DNA of 37,974 nt from Pseudomonadota bacterium (lineage in GTDB: Bacteria > Pseudomonadota > Gammaproteobacteria > Pseudomonadales > Moraxellaceae): assembly GCA_021851865.1 (NCBI GenBank), contig JAJZBU010000029.1:1-37974 (forward strand), read 5' to 3'. Each line of letters begins with the position of its first letter. Within the stretch, counting starts at the first letter, position 1. Positions 9,209 through 22,027 of the stretch are shown piece by piece. The notes below the pieces were generated by a model. That model did no database searches, was not told the DNA's origin, and saw only the letters and a program-made list of their open reading frames with translations. The position numbers were made by a program, and so were the translations under genes.

Positions 9209-9237
9209 ATTGTACAAGTGTATAATTATTTTGTCAT
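9209..9237 (-). promoter_or_regulatory. Sigma70 promoter with operator-like dyad, acyltransferase gene
   Basis: On the minus strand the -35 is ATGACA (plus 9232-9237) and the -10 is TACAAT (9209-9214), spaced exactly 17 bp. Each matches consensus at five of six positions. A dyad, ATTGTACAA/GTGTATAAT at 9209-9226 (7 of 9 positions symmetric), covers the -10 and could be a repressor site. The -35 overlaps the stop codon of the upstream NRDE gene. Confidence 0.7.
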
Positions 9238-9980
9238 GCACGGCGGTCGCCGAGACAGATACGCTCGGCGAGAGCGTCGCCGTCGATGTCCCAGCGTTGT
9301 TCGCAAAAAAAGTCCGTCGCCCCCTGCCAGAGCAGAGCGCTGGAGCGGGTGCCATAGGCGGGCGACACGATAAAAGCCGCCGCTAGCAGCCTTTCCATGG
9401 CGAGAGCGATGCCGGTGTCGGGCAGCAGTTCATCGGGGTAGACCTGCCGGTCCTGCAGCCATGACCATCCCAGCTCTGGCGCCTGCGCCAGATCACGCCG
9501 CAAGCGCTCTCGCAGGGTGAGCAGCTTCGGCCAGGGCGTATCGAGGCCGGCGTTGCTCAGACCATAGATCCCCGCCGGCAGATCCAGGCGCAGCGGATGT
9601 CGATTGGAGACGTAATGCATCTGTGCGCCGTCGCGCAAAAGCAAGTTGAACCCGGCGTAACGATCAGCGCAGCGCATGACCTGATCGATATAATCGACGG
9701 CGCTCATGCCTGACTGGAGATAGTCGCTCACCAGCAGGCCGCGACTACGTTCTCCGGCAGGCAACCCAGGTTCTCGCACATTGGTCAGAGCTGCCATGCG
9801 CCCACCTGCTGCCCGCCCCAGCCAGCTACCGCCCGCCTGCAGATCGCTGCCCGCCCAGATTCCCGTCTCCGGCCAAACGTGCAAGGGTGCGGTGGGCCGC
9901 GCATGCCACTCATCGCGGTTGGCGAGGAGAAGGAGGTCGCAGCGCGGATCGACACGCCAGGCCCAGGCCATCAGACACAT
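9234..9980 (-). CDS. NRDE-family protein (TANGO2-like)
   Basis: The protein begins MCLMAWAW and soon carries NRDEWHARP, the motif that names the family (PF05742). The conserved Cys at position 2 suggests an N-terminal-nucleophile fold, but no reaction is established. TANGO2 relatives in eukaryotes have been linked to Golgi organisation and haem handling; that does not define the bacterial role. The frame opens earlier (10007), but the ATG at 9980 has GGAGG 7 nt upstream and places Cys at residue 2, so it is the better start. It is divergent from lgt. 248 residues is ordinary for the family. Confidence 0.9.
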   Translation of the reverse strand: MCLMAWAWRVDPRCDLLLLANRDEWHARPTAPLHVWPETGIWAGSDLQAGGSWLGRAAGGRMAALTNVREPGLPAGERSRGLLVSDYLQSGMSAVDYIDQVMRCADRYAGFNLLLRDGAQMHYVSNRHPLRLDLPAGIYGLSNAGLDTPWPKLLTLRERLRRDLAQAPELGWSWLQDRQVYPDELLPDTGIALAMERLLAAAFIVSPAYGTRSSALLWQGATDFFCEQRWDIDGDALAERICLGDRRA

Positions 9981-10001
9981 CTTTTGCCTCCTTTTCTTTA
10001 C

Positions 10002-10029
10002 TTCCATCGCTCAGGCTCGATGCTACAAT
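10002..10029 (+). promoter_or_regulatory. Possible sigma70 promoter for lgt-thyA-folA
   Basis: The -10 is TACAAT (10024-10029) and a weak -35 is TTCCAT (10002-10007) with a 16-bp spacer. The -10 matches five of six positions. It lies in the short divergent gap between the NRDE gene and lgt. Confidence 0.45.
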
Positions 10030-10058
10030 AGCCGCTCATCGTAGAGGAGTCTTCACCC

Positions 10059-10856
10059 ATGCTGGTCTACCCGCAGATCGACCCGATCGCCGTCTCTCTG
10101 GGGCCGGTACGCATCCACTGGTATGGCCTCATGTATCTGTGCGGGTTCGCCTGCGCCTGGACGCTCGGTTCCTGGCGCGCACGCCAGGCCAACTCCGGCT
10201 GGAGCAGCGAAGCGGTGGGCGATGTCATCTTCTATGCCGCCCTCGGCGTCATCCTCGGCGGCCGTCTCGGCTACGTCATTTTTTATGAGCCGGCGCGCGC
10301 CATCGCCGATCCGCTTTGGATCCTGCAAGTGTGGACCGGCGGCATGAGCTTCCACGGCGGCATGCTCGGCGTCTTTCTCGCCATGTGGCTGTTCGCGCAT
10401 CAGACCGGGCGCAGATTTTTCCAGATCACCGACTTCATCGCCCCGCTGGTGCCGCCAGGCCTGTTCTTCGGACGCATCGGCAACTTCATCGGCGGCGAGC
10501 TGTGGGGACGCCCGGTGAGCGACCCATCCCTCCCCTGGGCGATGATCTATCGTCACGTCGACAATCTGCCGCGTCATCCCTCCGAGATCTATGAAGCCCT
10601 GTGCGAAGGCCTCCTGCTCTTCACCGTACTCTGGCTGTTCTCGGCGAAGCCGCGCCCGCGCATGGCCGTGTCCGGTCTCTTTCTCATCGGTTATGGCCTC
10701 GCCCGCTTCAGCATGGAGTTCTTCCGTGAGCCGGACGCCGATCAGGGTTATATCCTCTTCGGCTGGATGACCAAGGGACAGATGCTGTCGGCACCGATGG
10801 TCGCCCTCGGTGTGCTGATCCTCTTCTTCGCCTATCGCCGTCAGGAACGCGCGTGA
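10059..10856 (+). CDS. lgt: Prolipoprotein diacylglyceryl transferase
   Basis: Lgt moves a diacylglyceryl group from phosphatidylglycerol to the lipobox Cys of prolipoproteins in the inner membrane, the first step of lipoprotein maturation. The 265 residues show the usual seven-TM pattern, the HGGMLGV motif (essential His) and the Lgt signature [15 protein letters not shown] with its invariant Arg, Asn and Glu. The N-terminal [10 protein letters not shown]-like stretch ([14 protein letters not shown]) is classic. AGAGGAGT lies about 8 nt before the ATG. Its stop overlaps the GTG start of thyA. The lipoproteins at 328, 22028 and 28986 would be among its substrates. Confidence 0.98.
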   Translation: MLVYPQIDPIAVSLGPVRIHWYGLMYLCGFACAWTLGSWRARQANSGWSSEAVGDVIFYAALGVILGGRLGYVIFYEPARAIADPLWILQVWTGGMSFHGGMLGVFLAMWLFAHQTGRRFFQITDFIAPLVPPGLFFGRIGNFIGGELWGRPVSDPSLPWAMIYRHVDNLPRHPSEIYEALCEGLLLFTVLWLFSAKPRPRMAVSGLFLIGYGLARFSMEFFREPDADQGYILFGWMTKGQMLSAPMVALGVLILFFAYRRQERA

Positions 10857-11647
10857 AAGCCTATCTCGATCTGATGCACAAGATCCGCCAGGAAGGACGC
10901 TGGCGCGAGGATCGCACTGGTACCGGCACGTGGTCGATCTTTGGCCACCAGATGCGCTTCGACCTAAGTCAGGGCTTCCCCCTGGTCACCACCAAGAAGG
11001 TCCATCTCAAATCCATCCTGCACGAGCTGCTGTGGTTTCTGCGCGGCTCGACCAATGTCCGGGAGTTGCAGGAGGTGGGCGTCAGCATCTGGGATGAATG
11101 GGCCGATGAATACGGTGATCTCGGCCCGGTCTATGGTTACCAGTGGCGCTCCTGGCCGACTCCGGCGGGCGGTCATATCGACCAGATCCAGCAGCTCATC
11201 GACGAACTGCGTCGCAACCCACACTCGCGCCGCCTGCTCGTCTCGGCCTGGAATGTCGCCGATCTGCCGCGCATGGCGCTGGCCCCCTGCCATCTGCTCT
11301 TCCAGTTCTACGTCAGCGACGGCGAGCTCTCCTGTCAGCTCTATCAGCGCAGCGCCGACGTTTTCCTCGGCCTGCCCTTCAACATCGCCAGCTACGCTCT
11401 GCTCACCATGATGCTGGCGCAGGTCTGCGATCTGCGTCCAGGCGAGTTCATCTGGACCGGTGGCGACTGCCATCTCTACAGCAACCACGTCGAACAGGCC
11501 GACCTGCAACTGTCGCGCGCGCCACTGCCGCTACCGCGCCTGCAGATCAACCCCCTGATCCGTGACCTCGACGCCTTCCGCTACGAGGACTTCACCCTGC
11601 TCGACTATCAGTGTCACGCAGCGATCAAGGCGAAGGTGGCGGTATGA
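10853..11647 (+). CDS. thyA: Thymidylate synthase
   Basis: ThyA methylates dUMP to dTMP using methylene-tetrahydrofolate, leaving dihydrofolate. The 264 residues match the usual bacterial length. Visible motifs are [19 protein letters not shown] (phosphate-binding Arg), the folate-side stretch [13 protein letters not shown], the active-site Cys in [32 protein letters not shown] and the dUMP-binding H-Y-N region HLYSNHVEQ. The start is GTG, sharing GTGA with the lgt stop (4-bp overlap), and its TGA shares ATGA with folA. The coupling to folA makes functional sense because FolA recycles the dihydrofolate. Confidence 0.98.
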   Translation: MKAYLDLMHKIRQEGRWREDRTGTGTWSIFGHQMRFDLSQGFPLVTTKKVHLKSILHELLWFLRGSTNVRELQEVGVSIWDEWADEYGDLGPVYGYQWRSWPTPAGGHIDQIQQLIDELRRNPHSRRLLVSAWNVADLPRMALAPCHLLFQFYVSDGELSCQLYQRSADVFLGLPFNIASYALLTMMLAQVCDLRPGEFIWTGGDCHLYSNHVEQADLQLSRAPLPLPRLQINPLIRDLDAFRYEDFTLLDYQCHAAIKAKVAV

Positions 11648-12135
11648 GACTGGGTCTGATCGCCGCCATGGCGCGCCATGGCGTCATCGGCCGCGGCCAG
11701 ACCCTGCCCTGGCATCTGCCGGAAGATCTCGCCTGGTTCAAGGCCCAGACCCTGGGCAAACCCATGCTCATGGGACACAACACGTTTCTATCGCTCGGGC
11801 GGGTGCTGCCGGGACGCGAACACATCGTCCTCAGCCGTCAAGTGCAGCCGACAGCGCCGGCGCACGTCCACTTCGTGCCTGACTGGCGCAGCGCCGTCGC
11901 TCTGGCGGCGACGCTGACCGACGCCGAGGCCATGGTCATCGGCGGCCGCCAGATCTACAGCCTGGCCCTGCCGGAAGTGAGTCGCCTCTATCTCACCGAG
12001 ATCGCCATCGACGCCAGCGGCGATGTGTTTTTCCCCGATTGGCCACGCGATCAGTTTCGCGAGTGCGAACGCCATGCTGAGCGCTCAGGGAACGGCATCG
12101 ATTACGCCACGGTCATCTACGAACGCCGCACCTGA
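11644..12135 (+). CDS. folA: Dihydrofolate reductase
   Basis: FolA reduces dihydrofolate to tetrahydrofolate with NADPH and is the trimethoprim target. The 163 residues start [31 protein letters not shown], holding the Met20-type loop and the catalytic acid in [22 protein letters not shown] and the NADPH-binding [12 protein letters not shown] follow. The ATG at 11644 overlaps the thyA stop by 4 bp; an upstream in-frame ATG at 11611 lies within thyA and is unlikely. It is last in lgt-thyA-folA and convergent with argB, only 18 bp apart. I see no classic hairpin terminator in that gap. Confidence 0.97.
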   Translation: MRLGLIAAMARHGVIGRGQTLPWHLPEDLAWFKAQTLGKPMLMGHNTFLSLGRVLPGREHIVLSRQVQPTAPAHVHFVPDWRSAVALAATLTDAEAMVIGGRQIYSLALPEVSRLYLTEIAIDASGDVFFPDWPRDQFRECERHAERSGNGIDYATVIYERRT

Positions 12136-12153
12136 GCGTGCCTTCGCATCGCC

Positions 12154-15596
<3,443 letters not shown>

Positions 15597-15612
15597 GATT
15601 TCTCCTCGCTGC

Positions 15613-16071
15613 TCAATGCCGACCCGAGTGCCCGAAACCACCCATACCACGCGCGCTGGGAGCGAATTCCGCTACCACCTCAAAGCTCATCTGATAGACC
15701 GGCACCAGCACCATCTGGGCGATACGCTCACCCGGTGCGATGACGAAACTATCCTGACCGCGATTCCAGCATGACACCATGAGCTCACCCTGGTAATCGG
15801 AGTCGATCAGACCGACGAGATTACCGAGGACGATGCCGTGCTTGTGCCCAAGGCCGGAGCGCGGCAGGATCAGAGCAGCATAGTGGGGATCGGCGATGTA
15901 CACCGCCAGTCCCGTCGGCAGCAGCGCCGTCGCGCCAGGACTCAGGCTGATCGGTTCGACGATACAGGCGCGCAGATCGAGACCGGCCGACCCCTCGGTG
16001 GCGTAGGTCGGCAGGGGGAAATCCTGTCCGAGCATGGGATTGACCACTTTCACCTGTACCTTGATGCTCAT
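15613..16071 (-). CDS. dut: dUTP diphosphatase
   Basis: Dut hydrolyses dUTP to dUMP and PPi, keeping uracil out of DNA and supplying ThyA. All five trimeric-dUTPase motifs are visible in 152 residues: [27 protein letters not shown] with the catalytic Asp, [11 protein letters not shown] and the glycine-rich C-terminal [10 protein letters not shown]. The ATG shares ATGA with the coaBC stop (4-bp overlap), so translation is coupled. The coaBC-dut-algC-argB order is a conserved pseudomonad arrangement. Confidence 0.98.
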   Translation of the reverse strand: MSIKVQVKVVNPMLGQDFPLPTYATEGSAGLDLRACIVEPISLSPGATALLPTGLAVYIADPHYAALILPRSGLGHKHGIVLGNLVGLIDSDYQGELMVSCWNRGQDSFVIAPGERIAQMVLVPVYQMSFEVVAEFAPSARGMGGFGHSGRH

Positions 16072-17282
16072 CTTTTATCGCTCCGCCAGACATCCACGAT
16101 CGTGTCCACCAACTGCCCGGCAATCTGCGTCTTGCTGGCACGCGCCAGCTCGCGTCGACCGCCTTGCCACAACACCACCAGCGCATTGTCATCGGCGGCA
16201 AAGCCGATGTCGGTGCGCGACACATCATTGCAGGCGATCATGTCAAGACGCTTGGCCTGCAATTTGGCGAGGGCGTAGTTCTCGACGTCGTGGGTCTCGG
16301 CCGCAAAACCCACCACCCAGGGACGCAGCGGCTGCGCCGCCACCGTCGCCAGAATGTCCGGCGTCGGCTCGAGCTCGAGTCGCCAGAGCGACTCCTGACG
16401 TTCGCTCTTCTTCAGCTTGCGCTCAGCCACGACGCGCGCCCGATAGTCTGCCACAGCGGCACAAGCGACGAACAGCTGACACGATGCGACGCGCGCCAAC
16501 ACCGCTTGCAGCATCTCCTCGGCGCTGACCACCGCGATGGTGGTGACGGCGGCAGGAGGCGGCAAGGCCACCGGGCCACTGATCAAGGTGACCTGGGCAC
16601 CGCGCGCGGCGAAGGCCGCCGCCAGGGCATAGCCCATCTTGCCGGAAGAATGGTTGCTGATATAGCGCACCGGGTCGATGGCCTCGCGCGTCGGACCGGC
16701 GGTCATCAGAACGTTGACGCCCTGCAGATCGCCGCCGTTCAGAGCCGCGATCATCCGCTGCACGAGGTCCTGCGGCTCGCACATGCGTCCCGGACCGACG
16801 TCACCGCAAGCTTGTTCGCCCGCCTCCGGCCCCCAGCACAGGACCCCGTCCTCGCACAGGCGCTGGACATTGCGCTGCGTCGCCGCGGCGCGCCACATCT
16901 GCTGGTTCATGGCTGGGGCCACCGCTTTCAGCGCCGGACTGGCCAGCCACAAGGTGCTCACCAGATCATCGGCGAGACCGTGCGCCAAGCGCGCCAGCGT
17001 CGACGCCGTCGCCGGTGCCAGCAGGATGATCTCGGCCCAGCGCGCCAGCTCGATATGGCCCATGCCCTGCTCGGCGGCGCTGTCGAAGATCTCGCAGCGC
17101 ACCGCCTCTCCCGATAGGGCCTGCAAGGTGGTGGCGCTGATGAACTGCTGCGCCCGCGCCGTCATCACGACGCGAACGGCTGCGCCCTCAGCGCGCAACC
17201 GGCGCACCAGATCGGCGGCTTTGTAGGCGGCGATACCGCCGCTGACGGCCAGCAATACACGTCGTCCCGCCAGTCCTTGCAC
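16068..17282 (-). CDS. coaBC: Bifunctional phosphopantothenoylcysteine decarboxylase/synthetase
   Basis: This enzyme makes 4'-phosphopantetheine for coenzyme A. The N-terminal CoaC half (1 to about 190) has the flavodoxin-like [21 protein letters not shown], the catalytic His in [19 protein letters not shown] and the Cys in [13 protein letters not shown]. The C-terminal CoaB half starts with [27 protein letters not shown], then AAVADYRA and the KLKKS lysine motif. 404 residues is normal. The only plausible start is GTG at 17282, with GGGGG some 6-11 nt upstream; an ATGATG just upstream runs into a stop after a few codons. It is first in coaBC-dut-algC-argB and divergent from radC. Confidence 0.97.
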   Translation of the reverse strand: MQGLAGRRVLLAVSGGIAAYKAADLVRRLRAEGAAVRVVMTARAQQFISATTLQALSGEAVRCEIFDSAAEQGMGHIELARWAEIILLAPATASTLARLAHGLADDLVSTLWLASPALKAVAPAMNQQMWRAAATQRNVQRLCEDGVLCWGPEAGEQACGDVGPGRMCEPQDLVQRMIAALNGGDLQGVNVLMTAGPTREAIDPVRYISNHSSGKMGYALAAAFAARGAQVTLISGPVALPPPAAVTTIAVVSAEEMLQAVLARVASCQLFVACAAVADYRARVVAERKLKKSERQESLWRLELEPTPDILATVAAQPLRPWVVGFAAETHDVENYALAKLQAKRLDMIACNDVSRTDIGFAADDNALVVLWQGGRRELARASKTQIAGQLVDTIVDVWRSDKR

Positions 17283-17363
17283 CTCAGGCCCCCGTCATCA
17301 TGATTCGGTCATCGCCGCAAAGATAACATAGGCGGCCCCGGCCTGTGCAGAAGGAAGGCGACG

Positions 17364-18047
17364 ATGGCGATTCACGATTGGCCCGCGGCTGAACGTCCGC
17401 GCGAAAAACTGCTGCAACGCGGCGCTGCTGCGCTCTCCGACGCTGAACTGTTGGCCATCTTTCTGCGCTGCGGTCAGCGTGGACACAGCGCCGTCGATCG
17501 TGGCCGCCAGGTGCTGCAGCACTTCGGCGACCTCAGGCATCTGCTCGGCGCCGGTTATCGCGACTTCGTCGCCCTGCCCGGCCTCGGCGCTTCGGCCTAC
17601 TGCCAGTTGCACGCCGCCCTCGAACTCGGTCAGCGCCACCTGCACGCCATCGTCCAGCGTCAGGGCGTGCTGCACGACCCGAATAGCACGCGCGCCTATC
17701 TCACGCACTGGTTGCGCGAGCGGCCACATGAGGTCTTCGCCTGTCTGTTTCTCGACAGCCAGCACCGCATCATCGCCAGCCGCGAACTCTTTCATGGCAC
17801 CATCGACAGCGCCAGCGTTCACCCGCGCGAGATCGTGCGCCAAGCGCTGCAGGACAACGCCGCCGCCGTCATCCTCGCTCACAACCATCCTTCCGGAGTG
17901 GCTGAGCCTTCCATGGCCGACCGCCAGATCACCCAGCTGGTGCAAAAAGCGCTCGCCCTCATCGACGTGCGCGTCCTCGACCACATCGTCATCGGCGGTG
18001 GCTACGCCGTCTCGCTGGCCGAGCGCGGCTGGATGACGGCGCCTTAG
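17364..18047 (+). CDS. radC: RadC-family JAB1/MPN metalloprotease-like protein
   Basis: The 227-residue protein has an N-terminal helix-hairpin-helix-like region ([39 protein letters not shown]). The C-terminal JAMM/MPN+ domain has the zinc motif in [17 protein letters not shown] (His-x-His plus Asp) and a conserved Glu earlier in the domain ([20 protein letters not shown]). The old link to DNA repair in E. coli is not supported for the family as a whole, so the role is open. AGAAGGAAGG precedes the ATG. It is divergent from coaBC and its last 4 bp overlap the convergent carboxypeptidase gene. Confidence 0.97.
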   Translation: MAIHDWPAAERPREKLLQRGAAALSDAELLAIFLRCGQRGHSAVDRGRQVLQHFGDLRHLLGAGYRDFVALPGLGASAYCQLHAALELGQRHLHAIVQRQGVLHDPNSTRAYLTHWLRERPHEVFACLFLDSQHRIIASRELFHGTIDSASVHPREIVRQALQDNAAAVILAHNHPSGVAEPSMADRQITQLVQKALALIDVRVLDHIVIGGGYAVSLAERGWMTAP

Positions 18048-19198
18048 AAGATGCGCGCCAGCAGCATCAACAGGTGCTGCCACAGGCGCTTGAAGAAGCC
18101 CGCCTCGGCGTCGGCCTGCATCACCACCAGCGGCTGTTCGCCGACCACCTGGCCATCGACGCTGCACACCACCTTGCCCGCCACCTGACCGATGTGCAGG
18201 GGCGCTTGCAGGCGCGGGGCGAGCACGAGATTGGCCTTGAGTTGCGACTGCGCACCGCGCGGCAGGGTCAAGGCGAGATCCTGAGCCAGGCCGAGGGACA
18301 CGCTGTCCTGCTGACCGAACCAGACGTGCGCCCGCGCCAAGACGTCGCCACGGTGATAGGGCGTGACGCTTTCATAGGCGCTGAAAGCCCAGTTGAGCAA
18401 GGCGCGCGGCTGGTCGGCGCGCTCCTGCATGCTCTTGGCGCCGAGCACGACGACGATCAGACGCATGCCGTGGCGATGCGCCGAAGCGACGAGGGAATAG
18501 CCGGAAGCCTCGGTATGTCCGGTTTTTAGGCCATCGACGCTGGGATCGGTGTAGAGCAGGGCATTGCGGTTGCCCTGCGTGTGTCCCTGCCAACTGAACT
18601 CGCGCTCGGCGTAGATGCCGTAATAGGACGGATTATCGTGCAGGATGTGATGCGTCAGGATCGCCAGATCGCGCGCCGAGGAGTAGTGCTGCGGATCCGG
18701 CAGACCCGAAGCGTTCATGTAGTGGGTGTTGTGCAGACCGAGTTGCGCCGCTGTGTGATTCATGATGTCGGCGAAGGCGGTCTCGGTCCCGGCCATGAAC
18801 TCGGCGATCGCCGTGCAGGCATCATTGGCAGAAACGATGATGATGCCGCGCAACAGATCGATGACGCGCGCCTGACCGTGCACCGGCAGAAACATCGTCG
18901 ATTCTTCGTTGCTGCCATGCCGCCAGGCGGTCGCCGACACCGGCACTTCATCGTTTTCGTGCAGACGCCCTTCAATCAGGGCGCGCTCGACGATATAGCT
19001 GGTCATCAGCTTGGTCAGGCTGGCCGGACCGAGACGGGTGTCCGGGTTCTTCGCCGCCAGAATGGCGCCGCTGCTGTCGTCCATCACCAGATAAGCATTG
19101 TCGTCGAGTGCCGGAGCCGGTGGCACATACGCCGCCTGCGCCAACCCACTGCCCAGCAGGCTGAGCACCACTGCGATCCGCTGCATCGCCTTCATCAT
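18044..19198 (-). CDS. D-alanyl-D-alanine carboxypeptidase, PBP5/6 (DacA/DacC) family
   Basis: This low-molecular-weight penicillin-binding protein trims the terminal D-Ala from peptidoglycan pentapeptides in the periplasm. A signal peptide ends at about AQAA (residue 23). The serine-protease-like triad motifs are SLTK (Ser60-Lys63), SAN (123-125) and KTG (225-227). A C-terminal beta-rich domain follows, then an amphipathic membrane anchor ([18 protein letters not shown]). 384 residues is typical. The frame opens at 19249, but the ATG at 19198 has AGGGAGA just upstream and gives a normal signal peptide. It converges on radC with a 4-bp overlap. Confidence 0.95.
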   Translation of the reverse strand: MMKAMQRIAVVLSLLGSGLAQAAYVPPAPALDDNAYLVMDDSSGAILAAKNPDTRLGPASLTKLMTSYIVERALIEGRLHENDEVPVSATAWRHGSNEESTMFLPVHGQARVIDLLRGIIIVSANDACTAIAEFMAGTETAFADIMNHTAAQLGLHNTHYMNASGLPDPQHYSSARDLAILTHHILHDNPSYYGIYAEREFSWQGHTQGNRNALLYTDPSVDGLKTGHTEASGYSLVASAHRHGMRLIVVVLGAKSMQERADQPRALLNWAFSAYESVTPYHRGDVLARAHVWFGQQDSVSLGLAQDLALTLPRGAQSQLKANLVLAPRLQAPLHIGQVAGKVVCSVDGQVVGEQPLVVMQADAEAGFFKRLWQHLLMLLARIF

Positions 19199-19574
19199 CC
19201 ATCTCCCTCGCATCATGTCGGCCACCCGCCTAGCGACGGGCGCCAGCATTCTACCACCGACAGAGCGAGTGCCTCGCCATCCCGGCGATAAAATTCATGC
19301 CGCAATGACTCCCGCTGGTCGCTCTTTCGCAGGGATGCGCGCAATGCATTTTGGCTGCGACCGATTTGCTCTGACCTGCCATCGCCGTTCGGCTTGGGCG
19401 CCTGACCAACACGCAAAGGCATCGAGACGACCTCATGGTGTCCCGGCAATACTACGCTGCCTTGCGATGCTTCCTCTCCACGCAGGGCGTGGCTGGTCCT
19501 TGCAGTCCGCGCGTTTTCACCCTAGGATTTTCAGGTGGCCCACCGCCTGAAGTTCTCCGCAGGAGTCGCAGACC
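19199..19574. other. Non-coding stretch upstream of carboxypeptidase and aldo/keto reductase
   Basis: This 376-bp gap is one of the longest in the chromosomal part. The small frames inside have no recognisable product. It must hold the promoter of the carboxypeptidase on one strand and of the reductase on the other, but I find no convincing -35/-10 pair. The only clear structure is the hairpin at 19530-19551. Confidence 0.6.
19530..19551 (+). repeat. 9-bp hairpin upstream of aldo/keto reductase
   Basis: TTCAGGTGG (19530-19538) pairs with CCGCCTGAA (19543-19551) around the loop CCCA, with one T-G wobble. It ends 23 bp before the reductase ATG, so it would lie in the mRNA leader. No T-tract follows on the plus strand. 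Confidence 0.5.
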
Positions 19575-20561
<987 letters not shown>

Positions 20562-20729
20562 GGCTGTGCCCGGGATGTTTCCGTGTGTCCCCGCCTTTGC
20601 AGTCGCTGCCTTGCCGGCCCGCGCTGCCTGCACCGGAACAGCCGACATCCCTGACACCCGGGAAAGCGGGAAAGCGGGCGCACGCTGCCCTGCGCCGGCG
20701 GAATCGATCATCGCAAATATCGTGTAGAC

Positions 20730-20748
20730 CTCATGTCGACGACATGAG
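20730..20748. repeat. 19-bp palindrome in reductase-hydrolase intergenic region
   Basis: CTCATGTCG and CGACATGAG flank a single A, forming a perfect 9-bp dyad. It lies between the converging 3' ends of the reductase and the alpha/beta hydrolase genes, 42 bp from the latter. It could act as a bidirectional terminator stem or a protein site; no T-tract is attached. A short GGGAAAGC direct repeat lies near 20662-20677. Confidence 0.5.
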
Positions 20749-20789
20749 CGGCCCATCAAGCCAGGCAACGCAAGGTCGATACGCCTGAC

Positions 20790-21869
20790 TCAGGCTTGCG
20801 CCGTCTGCCAGGCCTCCTCGAGACAGGCGAGCATCTGCGGATGATGCAGGAGTTCCATATGGTGCAGACCGGGCAGGAGGCGACGCTGCAGATGCGGCGC
20901 ACGCAGGGCGGCGGCGCCGGCGAGGTCCTGGGCGAGCGCCGAGCGCACCGGCACCAAGCCGTCACCCAGCCAGTTCGGCAGCCAGGCTCGTCCAGCGACA
21001 CGAATCTGCGCTGCCACCAGCAGATGATGCGCCCGCTCCGGCAACTCGTGCTCATTGCTGCCGACGCAGCCGTGCCGCAAATCCTGGATGCCCTGGCTGC
21101 GCACCGCTCCCAGGCGCATCAGCGGCGCACTCCAGGGGGTGAGGGCGAACAAGCGATTGCTCTGTTCGCCGAGGCGCTCCAGCGGCGCGCCGCGATGCGG
21201 GCTGCCGAGATAGACGGCGAGACGCAGGGCCGGTAACCAGGCCGGCGCCGTCGTTGTCGCATAAGCGGCACGCATGAGCAGGCCGCCCATGCTATGTCCG
21301 ACCAGGACGAGCCGGCGTGGCGTCAGCTGACTCAGCTGCGCCGACAGCTGCCGGCCATTGTCAGCGATGGCGCGACCGCTGTTGTAGCGGAGGAAGGCGA
21401 CACGATAGCCTTCCGCCTCGCGCTGCTCGATCCAGGACCGCAAGGTCGCCTGCTGCCAGGCGCGATCCGACATGCACAGCCCGTGCACGAACAGGATGAC
21501 GCGTTGCGACTTGAGTTCGGCGAGCGACCACTCGCGCCCCTGACGATCGAGCCAGAGCATGGGCTGCGCCAAGGGGTGCTCGCTCACCTGCAGGTGATCG
21601 CCGACGACACCGTTGAGAGCGGCGTGCACGGCGCGCCAGCGACTGCCAGCGGCGGCGACCTGCGGCCACCGCCGTCCCCACTGCGCCAGCAACAGCAGCC
21701 CCCAACGCACCCAGCGATAGGGGCGTAGCGCCGCTGCCGGCGCCGTTTCAGGAGCGTCGACGACGCGGCAATGCACGGCCGCGACGACGTCGGTCACCCC
21801 GGCGCCGGCCTCGGCCAAAAGACCCGCCACCTGCGCCCCCTGTGCGAGCAGTGCCTTGGATTTGCTCAA
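20790..21869 (-). CDS. Alpha/beta hydrolase (lipase/esterase-like)
   Basis: The 359 residues show the alpha/beta-hydrolase landmarks. The oxyanion region is VILFVHGLCMSD, the nucleophile elbow GHSMGG (LVLVGHSMGGLLMRAA), the acidic residue in WLGDGLVPVRSAL and the catalytic His in LPGLHHMELLHH. No signal peptide is visible; the N-terminus is Ala-rich with a short hydrophobic patch (WVRWGLLLLAQWG). It resembles PGAP1/lipase-like esterases acting on lipid esters, but the substrate is unknown. The start is TTG at 21869, with AAGAGG about 5 nt upstream and no nearby in-frame ATG. A perfect 12-bp palindrome precedes the gene. Confidence 0.85.
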   Translation of the reverse strand: MSKSKALLAQGAQVAGLLAEAGAGVTDVVAAVHCRVVDAPETAPAAALRPYRWVRWGLLLLAQWGRRWPQVAAAGSRWRAVHAALNGVVGDHLQVSEHPLAQPMLWLDRQGREWSLAELKSQRVILFVHGLCMSDRAWQQATLRSWIEQREAEGYRVAFLRYNSGRAIADNGRQLSAQLSQLTPRRLVLVGHSMGGLLMRAAYATTTAPAWLPALRLAVYLGSPHRGAPLERLGEQSNRLFALTPWSAPLMRLGAVRSQGIQDLRHGCVGSNEHELPERAHHLLVAAQIRVAGRAWLPNWLGDGLVPVRSALAQDLAGAAALRAPHLQRRLLPGLHHMELLHHPQMLACLEEAWQTAQA

Positions 21870-21885
21870 GAGAACCTCTTCATTC

Positions 21886-21932
21886 AGTGAACATATGTTC
21901 GCTAATTAACACGCTTTCCCCCCCGCTGGCAA
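21886..21932 (-). promoter_or_regulatory. Promoter with TetR-type operator for the alpha/beta hydrolase
   Basis: AGTGAACATATGTTCGCT (21886-21903) contains the perfect 12-bp dyad GAACATATGTTC. Upstream on the minus strand are -35 TTGCCA (plus 21927-21932, 5 of 6) and a weak -10 TTAATT (21904-21909), spaced 17 bp, which places transcription start inside the dyad. This is the layout of a repressor operator. The half-site resembles sites of TetR-family lipid regulators; no TetR gene lies in the window. Confidence 0.6.
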
Positions 21933-21992
21933 GCTCCAGCGACGGGCGACCTTGTCATCTGGGCCGTCGCCACGGCGACCACGACATGGCCC

Positions 21993-22021
21993 TTGGAAAA
22001 CACTAACAAATCTTATATAAT
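21993..22021 (+). promoter_or_regulatory. Sigma70 promoter of the FUSC efflux operon, leaderless layout
   Basis: -35 TTGGAA (21993-21998) and a perfect -10 TATAAT (22016-22021) are spaced 17 bp. The expected start, about 7 nt after the -10, coincides with the ATG at 22028. No Shine-Dalgarno sequence precedes that ATG. Confidence 0.75.
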
Positions 22022-22027
22022 TGAAAA

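Noticed and set aside
17298-18167. 289-codon minus-strand open frame over radC
   Set aside because: RadC on the plus strand has the JAMM motif and correct length; the antisense frame is Gly/Ala-rich and spans into the next gene.
20662-20677. GGGAAAGC tandem repeat as a functional repeat array
   Set aside because: Only two short units; chance is sufficient in such sequence.
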